13,991 nt of DNA from an uncultured Lachnospiraceae bacterium (GTDB taxonomy: Bacteria > Bacillota > Clostridia > Lachnospirales > Lachnospiraceae). The notes under the pieces were generated by a model. The model was given only the letters and a program-made list of their open reading frames with translations. It did not search any database and was not told the DNA's origin. Below are positions 1 through 6,728 of the stretch, piece by piece. Every line of letters begins with the position of its first letter. Position 1 is the stretch's first letter. The position numbers and the translations under genes were made by a program. The DNA is taken from NCBI GenBank assembly GCA_937910785.1, contig CALDLG010000127.1, forward strand, positions 1 through 13,991, given 5' to 3'.

Positions 1-412
1 AGGAATTCCATTCCTGTTCGATTTCCTTCAGGATGGCGAGCGCTTTCGCCTGTTCCTGCCCGGTAAGATGAATCGTGGACGGGTGATCGATGAAATAATC
101 GTTAAAATTTTCTACGCCCAGAACCGGAAGGAGATCGGAAACCATACGGTCTGTGAACTTTAACAAAATATTTTCCCTCGGCCGGTCCGACAGATAGGTC
201 GATCGATAGTAGCGGTATTTGGGTGTGAAATCGATATCGCCTTCGCTGACGATGGTTGCACATTCGATAGAATAGACGAGAGCCTCACCGCTTAACAGAA
301 AAGAAAGACCGTAGAAGTCAGTATATGCTTCGGCGGCATTCATTTCAAAAAACGGCGGATGAAAGACATGTGCAAAGTTGAAATTATACCCTTTTTTTAA
401 AGGAAGCGGCAT
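1..412 (-). CDS. AraC-family transcriptional regulator, N-terminal part (cut by window edge)
   Basis: The first 137 residues of a leftward gene are present; the rest lies outside the window. The protein starts MPLPLKKGYNFNFAHVFHPP and continues with short beta-like stretches (FYGLSFLLSGEALVYSIE, then EGDIDFTPKYRYYRSTYLSD) that resemble the cupin-like ligand-binding half of AraC regulators. A helical segment with LTGQEQAKALAILKEIEQEW follows, as in the linker before the DNA-binding half. The start is an ATG at 412 preceded by a strong GGAAAGGAGA site. It probably senses a small molecule, often a sugar, and controls nearby genes to its left. The helix-turn-helix region is not visible, so the family call rests on the N-terminal pattern alone and another cupin-sensor protein is possible. 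Confidence 0.6.
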   Translation of the reverse strand, partial: MPLPLKKGYNFNFAHVFHPPFFEMNAAEAYTDFYGLSFLLSGEALVYSIECATIVSEGDIDFTPKYRYYRSTYLSDRPRENILLKFTDRMVSDLLPVLGVENFNDYFIDHPSTIHLTGQEQAKALAILKEIEQEWNS

Positions 413-449
413 GAGGATTCTCCTTTCCGGCAGATATTGGTTCCGCTCC

Positions 450-480
450 CGATTATATCATAATCGAAAAAAAGGGTAAA
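450..480 (-). promoter_or_regulatory. Sigma-A promoter with palindrome over the -10, upstream of the AraC-type gene
   Basis: Read leftward there is a TATAAT (452-457) and a TTTACC (475-480) separated by 17 bases. An overlapping alternative is TATGAT with CTGACA about 18 bases upstream. The -10 is embedded in an inverted repeat with 7-base arms, CGATTAT-ATC-ATAATCG, at 450-466. The position is about 40-70 bases ahead of the ATG at 412, so it should drive that gene. The palindrome could be an operator. Confidence 0.6.
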
Positions 481-528
481 TGTCAGAAAAATGAAAAAAT
501 AGTATAAGTGGAGTTCAATCAAGAAGTT

Positions 529-987
529 TCATGAATTTGACGGTGCGCTTCCAAGGACCATCAGCAGGGCTCCGATCATAATGCAGAAATCCGAAATATT
601 GAAAACGATGTTCCGGATCGCTTTATTTCTGACCGGAAAGCTCACATAATCCACGACATAGCGGCGGCGCATTCTGTCATAGGTGTTGCTGTATGCGCCC
701 CCTAAAAGAAGCGCCAGCCCGCTTTTTAACAGCCGGCTGCCCCGGCAGGTAAAGGTTACAAGAAAAAGGACGGTCAACGCCAGTGTCAATGCGATGGACA
801 CAAGGGCAACCAGGCCGCGCTTTTTTTCTCCCATATTCAGGAATGCGCCTTCGTTATGATATTTTCGAATTAAAAGAAGGCCGCCTCCGACCCTTCGCTC
901 TTTCCCGTCGGGAATTTTTCTTTCTATCCAATTTTTTATTCCCATATCCAGAGCAAAGATGAGGGCGGCAATGATTGCATAAATCAT
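529..987 (-). CDS. lspA: Signal peptidase II (lipoprotein signal peptidase), divergent
   Basis: A 152-residue polytopic membrane protein. Family marks are an N-terminal helix followed by D-x-x-x-K (FALDMGIKNW), the NEGAF motif at 45-49, and the two aspartate motifs: GG-AYSNTYDRM at 96-106 with Asp104, and FNISDF at 129-134 with Asp133. VVDYVSF follows the first aspartate as in LspA. These two aspartates form the catalytic pair that removes the signal peptide of prolipoproteins in the cytoplasmic membrane. A longer reading from a GTG at 1032 exists, but its added sequence (PRCLHKLPKGHTVS) has no family character. The ATG at 987 has GAAAGGA upstream and starts directly at the first membrane helix. 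The N-x-GA-F loop is shorter than usual, so this may be a paralogue rather than the housekeeping copy. It lies 78 bases downstream of the carbamate kinase gene on the same strand and may be cotranscribed. Confidence 0.82.
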   Translation of the reverse strand: MIYAIIAALIFALDMGIKNWIERKIPDGKERRVGGGLLLIRKYHNEGAFLNMGEKKRGLVALVSIALTLALTVLFLVTFTCRGSRLLKSGLALLLGGAYSNTYDRMRRRYVVDYVSFPVRNKAIRNIVFNISDFCIMIGALLMVLGSAPSNS

Positions 988-1041
988 GGAAACGGTATGT
1001 CCTTTCGGTAGTTTGTGCAGGCACCGTGGCACATTGGTCCG

Positions 1042-1058
1042 CTATCGAATGGCGATAG
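1042..1058 (-). other. Short inverted repeat between carbamate kinase and lspA
   Basis: CTATCG and CGATAG form a 6-base stem around a 5-base loop, just past the carbamate kinase stop codon. No T-run follows on either strand, so it is not a convincing terminator. It may be an mRNA processing or stabilising element. Confidence 0.3.
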
Positions 1059-1065
1059 AGCCATG

Positions 1066-2001
1066 CTATGATGTGATGACCGTTCCGCTTTTTCCCCTGA
1101 TGGCATCGGATACTGCGGAAAGAGAAGTGATCAGGACACTTCCTTCCGGAACCGCTTCCAGATAGGAGATTGCGGCCTCTATTTTGGGGAGCATCGTTCC
1201 CTCCTCAAATTCTCCCTGGGCAATGAGTTTCTTTGCCTCGGCAATGTTGATATGTTCAACAGGGGTCTGATCCTCTTTTCCGAAGTTCCGGTAAACAAAA
1301 GGAACGCTCGTCAGGATGATCAGTTCATCTACTTTCAGATCCCCGGCCAGTTTGCCGGCAATGGAATCTTTTTCAATTACGGCGGATGCGCCTTTTAATA
1401 CATGGTTCTGTTCGATGACGGGAATACCGCCGCCGCCGCAGGCGATTACAACCTGTCCGGCGTCCGCAAGCGTACGGATGGCATCGATTTCCACGATGTC
1501 AATCGGTTTGGGTGCGGCAACGACACGCCGAAACCCCCTGCCCGGTTCTTCCACGACATAATTGCCCTTTTTAATTTCGGTTTCGGAGTCTTCTTTGGAC
1601 ATATATCTTCCGATGACTTTGGTCGGCTCATAAAACGCTTCATCATAAGGATCTACGGTTACCTGGGTCAGAATGGTGCTGACGGGTCTGGAAATACCGC
1701 GGCCAAGCAGCTCCGTGCGCAGGGCGTTCTGGATATCGTAGCCTACATAACCCTGACTCATTGCGGAACAGACACACATCGGTGCGGGAGTATAATCGAT
1801 ATAGACGCGCCTCAGCTCGGTCATCGCCTTGTGGATCATGCTGACCTGAGGCCCGTTGCTGTGCGTGATTGTCAGCTGGTAATCGGCCTCTACCAGATCG
1901 GCAAGCGCTTTGGCGGTTATTTTTACGGCATCCCACTGTTCCAGCGTGGTATAGCCCAATGCTTCATGTCCAAGAGATACGACAACCTTTTTTTTACTCA
2001 T
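1066..2001 (-). CDS. arcC: Carbamate kinase-like amino acid kinase (ArcC/YqeA type)
   Basis: A 311-residue protein that aligns by eye over its whole length with carbamate kinases such as E. coli YqeA and enterococcal ArcC. The three catalytic or binding lysines are in place: Lys128 in PTKVIGRY, Lys211 in VIEKD, Lys273 in MLPKIEAA. VIACGGGGIPV (185-195) and GRGFRRVVAAPKPIDIVE also match. Family enzymes interconvert carbamoyl phosphate plus ADP with carbamate plus ATP in the cytoplasm. Two substrate loops differ: GGNAL is GHEAL (11-15) and HGNGPQVG is HSNGPQVS (47-54). Start: the ATG at 2001 gives the family-like MSKKKVVVSLG. An ATG at 2013 adds four residues but lies one base from the AGAAAGG site. 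No ornithine or other carbamoyltransferase or arginine deiminase gene is nearby, so its physiological partner is unknown. Confidence 0.85.
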   Translation of the reverse strand: MSKKKVVVSLGHEALGYTTLEQWDAVKITAKALADLVEADYQLTITHSNGPQVSMIHKAMTELRRVYIDYTPAPMCVCSAMSQGYVGYDIQNALRTELLGRGISRPVSTILTQVTVDPYDEAFYEPTKVIGRYMSKEDSETEIKKGNYVVEEPGRGFRRVVAAPKPIDIVEIDAIRTLADAGQVVIACGGGGIPVIEQNHVLKGASAVIEKDSIAGKLAGDLKVDELIILTSVPFVYRNFGKEDQTPVEHINIAEAKKLIAQGEFEEGTMLPKIEAAISYLEAVPEGSVLITSLSAVSDAIRGKSGTVITS

Positions 2002-2053
2002 AATGATATCCATGCCTTTCTCGCAGTATGCTGCCTTTATTCAAGATGCTCTC

Positions 2054-2082
2054 ATTGTATCAAAAAACCAGAGATTTTTCAA
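2054..2082 (-). promoter_or_regulatory. Sigma-A promoter of the carbamate kinase gene
   Basis: On the minus strand TTGAAA (2077-2082) and TACAAT (2054-2059) are separated by exactly 17 bases. Transcription would start near 2047, about 45 bases ahead of the ATG at 2001, and may continue into lspA. Confidence 0.75.
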
Positions 2083-2104
2083 CCGGAAGTAAAATTTTTT
2101 CAGG

Positions 2105-2133
2105 TTGACAGTTTCCGCGCAAATGAGTAATAT
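2105..2133 (+). promoter_or_regulatory. Promoter candidate upstream of the GGDEF-EAL gene
   Basis: A perfect TTGACA (2105-2110) is followed after 17 bases by TAATAT (2128-2133), a moderate -10. Transcription would begin near 2140, leaving a leader of about 120 bases before the ATG at 2261. The leader contains the hairpin at 2157-2182. Confidence 0.55.
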
Positions 2134-2156
2134 TAAAGTAGGGTTACAGGATTCTG

Positions 2157-2182
2157 GCGGAATCGTTTTTCCGCATTTTTTT
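2157..2182 (+). terminator. Intrinsic terminator or attenuator in the leader of the GGDEF-EAL gene
   Basis: GCGGAA (2157-2162) pairs with TTCCGC (2169-2174) around a 6-base loop, and one A then seven T residues (2176-2182) follow. The T-run lies only on the rightward side. No rightward gene precedes it in the window, so it would act on transcripts from the promoter at 2105-2133, that is, within the leader. Confidence 0.55.
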
Positions 2183-2199
2183 GTATGACGCAGGAGAAC

Positions 2200-2226
2200 A
2201 TGGAAAGACAGCTTATATTTTTTTGA
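2200..2226 (+). CDS. Possible leader micro-ORF (8 codons)
   Basis: An ATG at 2200, preceded by AGGAG with only 3 bases between, opens a frame reading MERQLIFF and then stop. It lies between the leader hairpin and the GGDEF-EAL start. It could be a leader peptide that couples translation to expression of the next gene, but so short a frame can arise by chance and the spacing is poor. Confidence 0.15.
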   Translation: MERQLIFF

Positions 2227-2260
2227 CAGGAATTGCGTTGTGAGAACGGGAAAGGGATGT

Positions 2261-3940
2261 ATGGGGGAAAAAGATTTACAAAACATGTCGGTCGAGCAGA
2301 TCAAATCTATTGTGGACGTGATACAGAAAGCTTCGGAAGCGTATCTGTTCATACTGGATCTGGTTTCGGATATTTATCTGATTCCGGAGAAGCTGACGGA
2401 ACGGGTTAATCTGCCGTCCACGAGGATTGAGAACTGTACGGAAGCGCTGAAAGCAGTGATCCATCCGTCGGATTATCAGATGGTAGTGGATGATATTACG
2501 AAATGCGCTTCGGGAGAGCGGAAAGTACATGATCTGGAGTATCGCTGGCTCAGCAGAGATAATCGTGTTATGTGGATCAGCTGTCGGGGAACCGTGGTGA
2601 CAGGAGCCGACGGACATAAGCTCCTTGTTGGGAAAATTACGGAGCTTGGCAGGAAAGCGAAAGCCGATAACGTAACCGGGCTGCGCAGAGAAACACGGTT
2701 TCGTCTGGATGCGGAAGAGATTCTGCGGGACAGGCCGGAGTCCATTCGATACTGTATGAGGATCGGAATCGATAATTTCAAGGAAATCAATGAAAAAGAC
2801 GGTGTGGAAGCCGGCGATGAAATTCTTTATAAAATGTCAAAATGTATTTTGGATACAGTGGAAGAAGGCGTTGACGTTTATCGTCTCGTAGCCGATGAAT
2901 TCATGATTCTGGATGCCGTTTCCGGACCGGAGGCGGACCCGAAGCAGATTTACAGACAGATTTGCACCAAAGTAGCGGAAGTAGTGCGTGAGAACGATTA
3001 CAGTAAATTTTATACAATATCCGCAGGAATATTATACGAAGACTTTATTGGCAGGAACAGTGACGATCTGATGCGGCTGTCGGAATTTTCTCTAAATGAG
3101 GCGAAACGAAACGGCAAGAACCAGATGGCTCTTTTCAGTCAGGAGAAGTATAATCAGTATTTAAAACATCTGGATATCCGAAAGGAGCTTCGAAGGGATA
3201 TTGCCAATGATTTTCATGGATTTCAGGTGTACTACCAGCCGATTGTCGATGCGGAATCTTATCGTGTAGTCGGTGCGGAGGCCCTTCTTCGCTGGAAAAG
3301 CGAAAAATACGGGAATGTTTCCCCGGCTGTAATGATTCCGATTATGGAAGAAAGCGGTCTGATCATTCCGATAGGGCGCTATGTTCTGTGGGAAGCGGCC
3401 GGGATGTGCAAAAAATGGCAGGCGGTCATTCCCGGTTTTCACGTCAACGTGAATTTGTCGTATGTGCAGGTGCATAAGAGCGATCTGATGAACGATGTCA
3501 GCCGGTGCATCAGAGATGTTGGCATTACACCGGAAAGTCTTGTTCTGGAGCTGACGGAGAGCGGTTATATCGAAACGGATAACAGAATTCAGGAGCTGTT
3601 CCGGGATTTGAAGGAAAAGAAGATCAATCTTGCGATCGATGATTTCGGGACAGGCTACTCCAATATGCGCTATCTGAAAGAAATTGAGGCCAAGACAATA
3701 AAGCTGGACAGAAGCTTTGTTTTACAGGCGCTGCAAAATGAGTATGATTATACGATCATCTGTCACTTAATTAATATGATACATAGCGTGGGATCGACTG
3801 TGTGCATGGAAGGAATTGAATTTGCACATGAGCTGGAGAAAATGAAGCAGGCGGGCCCCGATCTGATTCAGGGCTATCTGTTTGGCAGACCGGCGCCCGC
3901 GGAAGAATTTGAGGAGAACTTCATTACAGATTCTCCCTGA
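2261..3940 (+). CDS. PAS-GGDEF-EAL protein, probable cyclic-di-GMP phosphodiesterase with degenerate GGDEF
   Basis: A 559-residue cytoplasmic protein with no membrane segment. Order: a PAS-like sensor (about 25-130, with HPSDYQ and YRWLSRDNRVMWISCRG), a GGDEF domain (about 131-293, from DNVTGLRRETRF) and an EAL domain (about 303-555). The GGDEF signature reads VADEF (210-214), so diguanylate cyclase activity is unlikely. The EAL site looks complete: EALLR (340-344), NVNLS, LELTES, DDFGTGYS (460-467), IKLDRSF, EGIE and QGYLFGRP. The expected reaction is hydrolysis of cyclic-di-GMP to pGpG; a degenerate GGDEF often serves as a GTP-binding activator of the adjoining EAL domain. The ATG at 2261 has AAAGGG just upstream; a GTG at 2240 with AGGA would add seven residues. 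It stands alone, probably controlling a motile-to-sessile decision. Confidence 0.88.
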   Translation: MGEKDLQNMSVEQIKSIVDVIQKASEAYLFILDLVSDIYLIPEKLTERVNLPSTRIENCTEALKAVIHPSDYQMVVDDITKCASGERKVHDLEYRWLSRDNRVMWISCRGTVVTGADGHKLLVGKITELGRKAKADNVTGLRRETRFRLDAEEILRDRPESIRYCMRIGIDNFKEINEKDGVEAGDEILYKMSKCILDTVEEGVDVYRLVADEFMILDAVSGPEADPKQIYRQICTKVAEVVRENDYSKFYTISAGILYEDFIGRNSDDLMRLSEFSLNEAKRNGKNQMALFSQEKYNQYLKHLDIRKELRRDIANDFHGFQVYYQPIVDAESYRVVGAEALLRWKSEKYGNVSPAVMIPIMEESGLIIPIGRYVLWEAAGMCKKWQAVIPGFHVNVNLSYVQVHKSDLMNDVSRCIRDVGITPESLVLELTESGYIETDNRIQELFRDLKEKKINLAIDDFGTGYSNMRYLKEIEAKTIKLDRSFVLQALQNEYDYTIICHLINMIHSVGSTVCMEGIEFAHELEKMKQAGPDLIQGYLFGRPAPAEEFEENFITDSP

Positions 3941-4940
3941 TTCGGATATCGATATCTACATAATGATATTCCGACTGCGGGACTTCACCAGTTGTCAGGT
4001 GCGTAAACAGAATATCGAGGGGTTTGGAACCCTGTAATAAGGGCTGTTGGCAGATGGTTGCTGCGATCAGCCCTTTTTCGATCAGCTTTCTTGTCGTTTC
4101 CACCATATCATAGGTGAAGACCTTAATATCATACTGACGTCCGGAAGCGATCACGGCGCGGCATCCGCCGTAGACGCCTCCCGCGGTAAAATAGAGCGTA
4201 TTGATCTCAGGATGTGATTTTAAAAGCCGGGAAGTCATTTCATAGCTTTCGAAGTCATCATCCTGATTTGTGATTGTGGCGGAAATATGAATATTTGCAA
4301 AGTCCTTGATTACATCCCGGAATCCGGCGATGCGTTCCGTATGGCAGAGCACATTGCCGGAGCCGGAAATAATGCCTGTATAAACCTGACCGGAAGTCAT
4401 CAGACGCATTAACCCGGCGGCGGTCTGCCCGGAACGATAGTAATTGCAGCCCACATAGGCGATCCGCCGGGAGTTTTCAATATCGGTATTTAAAGTGACA
4501 ACAGGAATGCTTTGCTCATACAGATCATTGATTTTACGACGGACGGCATTGTCATTATAGGGAGAAAGCGCCAGGCCGTTTATGCCTTCATCCACCAGTT
4601 CATCGATGGCGGCGAGCTGATCGTCGCGGTTATAGTCGGTCTGGCGGATGAGAACGCTGCAGTTATAGCCTTCCAGTTCCTTCGCTTTTTCCTGAATGCC
4701 AAGAAGTACATCTTCATAGAACGGATTGCCCAGGCCTAAAAGCACGACGCCAAGCTTTAGCTTTCGCTTTTGGGCAGCAAGAACGATACCGGCCCTGTTT
4801 GGCCTGTAATCGAGTGCCTGAGCGATTTCCAGTATTTTTTCTGCTGTTTTGGGATTGACTGCGCCGCGGTGGTTTAAGACACGGTCTACGGTGCCTCTTG
4901 AAACACCGGCGAGCGCCGCAATTTCTTTGATGGTTGCCAT
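3924..4940 (-). CDS. LacI-family transcriptional regulator of the adjacent sugar cassette
   Basis: A 338-residue repressor-type protein. Residues 2-50 form the LacI helix-turn-helix (TIKEIAALAGVSRGTVDRVL, then RGAVNPKTAEKILEIAQALDYRPNRAG). Residues about 60-338 form a ribose-binding-protein-like effector domain (LGVVLLGLGNPFYEDVLLGI, then GINGLALSPYND, PVVTLNTDIE, AYVGCNYYRSGQTAAGLM). The recognition stretch SRGTVDRVL replaces the more common SxxTVSRVL, which I associate with clostridial LacI proteins. The ATG at 4940 is chosen because GGAG lies 6 bases upstream; the in-frame ATG at 4946 has no spacing from that site. It is divergent from the xylulokinase gene across a 248-base region, so it most likely represses the kinase/DUF4867/isomerase operon until a pathway sugar binds. 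Its 3' end overlaps the GGDEF-EAL gene by 17 bases. Confidence 0.88.
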   Translation of the reverse strand: MATIKEIAALAGVSRGTVDRVLNHRGAVNPKTAEKILEIAQALDYRPNRAGIVLAAQKRKLKLGVVLLGLGNPFYEDVLLGIQEKAKELEGYNCSVLIRQTDYNRDDQLAAIDELVDEGINGLALSPYNDNAVRRKINDLYEQSIPVVTLNTDIENSRRIAYVGCNYYRSGQTAAGLMRLMTSGQVYTGIISGSGNVLCHTERIAGFRDVIKDFANIHISATITNQDDDFESYEMTSRLLKSHPEINTLYFTAGGVYGGCRAVIASGRQYDIKVFTYDMVETTRKLIEKGLIAATICQQPLLQGSKPLDILFTHLTTGEVPQSEYHYVDIDIRIRENL

Positions 4941-4975
4941 AGGCATCTCCGGGTGCTTTTTCTCTTTGTATTTAT

Positions 4976-4991
4976 TTTACGTTACCATAAA
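4976..4991. promoter_or_regulatory. Candidate LacI-type operator (imperfect 16-base palindrome)
   Basis: TTTACGTTACCATAAA is symmetric at 12 of 16 positions and has perfect TTTA/TAAA ends, the size and form of a LacI-family operator. It sits 36-51 bases upstream of the LacI gene's ATG and covers a weak -10 (TAACGT on the minus strand, 18 bases from a TTGACG at 5003-5008). This suggests autoregulation. No second copy was found at the xylulokinase promoter. Confidence 0.4.
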
Positions 4992-5116
4992 GAACGGGCT
5001 TACGTCAAACGAAAAAAGGGAACGGGAACAATATCGTGATTATGACGAATACACGAACCTGAAAAGGCATGGAATGGCCTTTATTTTGTACATTATTCCA
5101 AAAATGATAAGAGGTC

Positions 5117-5145
5117 TTGATTTTCCCCCGGACAGGGATTATGAT
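5117..5145 (+). promoter_or_regulatory. Sigma-A promoter of the xylulokinase operon
   Basis: TTGATT (5117-5122) and TATGAT (5140-5145) are separated by 17 bases. Transcription would start near 5152, leaving a leader of about 37 bases with the AAGGAGG site just before the ATG at 5189. The rest of the 248-base divergent region shows only a short AAAGGC/GCCTTT inverted repeat near 5063-5082. Confidence 0.75.
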
Positions 5146-5188
5146 AAAAGAAACGTGCCCGTGCACACTAAAGTCAAGGAGGGTTACC

Positions 5189-6658
5189 ATGCTGTATATA
5201 GGTGTAGATTTAGGAACGTCGGCGGTTAAGCTGCTTTTGATGGACAGTCAGGGAAAGATACGAAATATCGTTTCCAGAGAATATCCCCTGTATTTTCCAC
5301 ATCCGGGCTGGTCGGAGCAGAAGCCGGAGGACTGGTATGAGCAGACAATGGAAGGCATTAAAGAGCTGTTAAAAGATTTCGACAGGAGTCAGGTGGCAGG
5401 AATCAGCTTCGGCGGACAGATGCACGGACTTGTAATTCTCGATGAGAATGACGAAGTGATCAGACCGGCTATTTTGTGGAACGATGGAAGAACCTATGAG
5501 GAATGTGATTATCTGAACAATGTGATCGGCAGAGACAAACTGTCCGAATATACAGCCAATATCTCCTTTACGGGATTTACGGCGCCGAAGATTCTCTGGG
5601 TAAAGAATAAGGAGCCGGAGAACTTTGCAAGAATCCGTAAAATCATGCTTCCCAAAGATTATATTGCCTATAAGCTGACCGGGGTGCACTGCACCGATGT
5701 GTCGGATGCTTCGGGAATGCTGATTTTTGACGTGAAGAATCGCTGCTGGTCGAAGGAAATGTGTGAGATCTGCGGCGTAAAGGAAGAACAGCTTGCAAAG
5801 ATCTTTGAAAGCTATGAGACCGTCGGAACGGTACTGCCTGAGGTGGCGGAAGAACTGGGCATTCCGGAGAGCGTTAAGGTTGCGGCCGGAGCAGGGGATA
5901 ATGCGGCGGCAGCCGTGGGAACGGGAACGGTCGGAGACGGGATGTGCAATATTTCTCTTGGCACAAGCGGAACGATTTTTATCTCTTCCAACAAATTTGG
6001 CGTGGATAAATACAATGCGCTGCATGCTTTTGCACATGCGGACGGACATTATCATCTGATGGGCTGTATGCTGAGCGCGGCTTCCTGTAATAAATGGTGG
6101 ATGGATGACATCATCGGAACGGGCGATTACGCAGCGGAACAGAAGGCGATTACGAAGCTAGGTGAAAATCATGTTTACTTCCTTCCTTATCTGATGGGGG
6201 AACGTTCACCGCATAATAATCCGAACGCGAGAGGAACCTTTATCGGCATGACGATGGATACGACAAGGGCGGATATGACACAGGCCGTATTGGAAGGTGT
6301 CGCTTATGCGCTGCGGGATTCCTTCGAGGTGGCGAAGTCTCTCGGTATTCGAATCGACAGAACGAAGATCTGTGGCGGCGGTGCAAAGAGTCCTTTGTGG
6401 AAGAAGATGATTGCAAATGTCCTGAATTTAAAAGTTGACGTCATTGAGAGCGAAGAGGGGCCGGCGATGGGAGGCGCAATGCTGGCGGCGGTGGCATGCG
6501 GTGAGTATGCAGATGTGGAGGAAGCTGCGGCAAAAATCGTCAGAGTAGTCGATACGGTGGAGCCGACGCCGGAACTGGTGGAGAAATATGAAGCGCGTTA
6601 TCAGCAGTTCAGGGAAATTTATCCGGCATGTAAGGAGCTGTTTGATAAGATTCAGTAG
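5189..6658 (+). CDS. xylB: Xylulokinase (FGGY carbohydrate kinase)
   Basis: A 489-residue kinase, normal length for XylB. It matches E. coli XylB throughout: GVDLGTSAVK (5-14, with the catalytic-site Asp7), WSEQKPEDWY, GGQMHG (75-80, sugar-binding loop), RPAILWNDGR, FTAPKILWV, LPKDYIAYKLTG, GAGDNAAAAVG (234-244, with catalytic base Asp237), SLGTSG, FLPYLMGERSPHNNP and CGGGAKSPLWKKM. The expected reaction is ATP-dependent phosphorylation of D-xylulose to D-xylulose 5-phosphate in the cytoplasm, feeding the pentose phosphate pathway. The ATG at 5189 has AAGGAGG 7 bases upstream; a frame opening further upstream adds sequence of no family character. It is first in an operon with the DUF4867 and isomerase genes. 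No xylose isomerase XylA accompanies it, so the ketose could come from another aldose or the kinase could have shifted specificity. Confidence 0.9.
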   Translation: MLYIGVDLGTSAVKLLLMDSQGKIRNIVSREYPLYFPHPGWSEQKPEDWYEQTMEGIKELLKDFDRSQVAGISFGGQMHGLVILDENDEVIRPAILWNDGRTYEECDYLNNVIGRDKLSEYTANISFTGFTAPKILWVKNKEPENFARIRKIMLPKDYIAYKLTGVHCTDVSDASGMLIFDVKNRCWSKEMCEICGVKEEQLAKIFESYETVGTVLPEVAEELGIPESVKVAAGAGDNAAAAVGTGTVGDGMCNISLGTSGTIFISSNKFGVDKYNALHAFAHADGHYHLMGCMLSAASCNKWWMDDIIGTGDYAAEQKAITKLGENHVYFLPYLMGERSPHNNPNARGTFIGMTMDTTRADMTQAVLEGVAYALRDSFEVAKSLGIRIDRTKICGGGAKSPLWKKMIANVLNLKVDVIESEEGPAMGGAMLAAVACGEYADVEEAAAKIVRVVDTVEPTPELVEKYEARYQQFREIYPACKELFDKIQ

Positions 6659-6677
6659 AGCATGGCATCGATTTCAT

Positions 6678-6700
6678 TCCGTTTGAACGCAACGGATTTT
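6678..6700 (+). other. Weak hairpin between xylulokinase and DUF4867 genes
   Basis: TCCGTT (6678-6683) and AACGGA (6691-6696) can pair around 7 bases, with TTTT following. The stem and T-run are too short for efficient termination, so it may only reduce read-through or mark an mRNA end. Confidence 0.3.
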
Positions 6701-6728
6701 ATGATAAAAAGAAAGGAGTTTAAAACGT

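Noticed and set aside
987..1032. GTG start at 1032 for signal peptidase II
   Set aside because: The added residues are not family-like and the ATG at 987 starts at the first membrane helix with an upstream ribosome site.
1402..2130. Long rightward open frame of 242 codons across the carbamate kinase gene
   Set aside because: It is antisense to a clearly recognisable kinase, and its residues show no family pattern and an unusual composition.
2223..2228. Second TTGACA just upstream of the GGDEF-EAL start
   Set aside because: No acceptable -10 lies 16-18 bases downstream.
2140..2260. Cyclic-di-GMP riboswitch in the leader of the GGDEF-EAL gene
   Set aside because: The sequence before the hairpin is about 17 bases, too short, and lacks the conserved core of either class.
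4849..5188. Rightward coding in the LacI/xylB divergent region
   Set aside because: The open frames there have no ribosome site, partly run antisense to the helix-turn-helix of the LacI gene, and cover the operon promoter.
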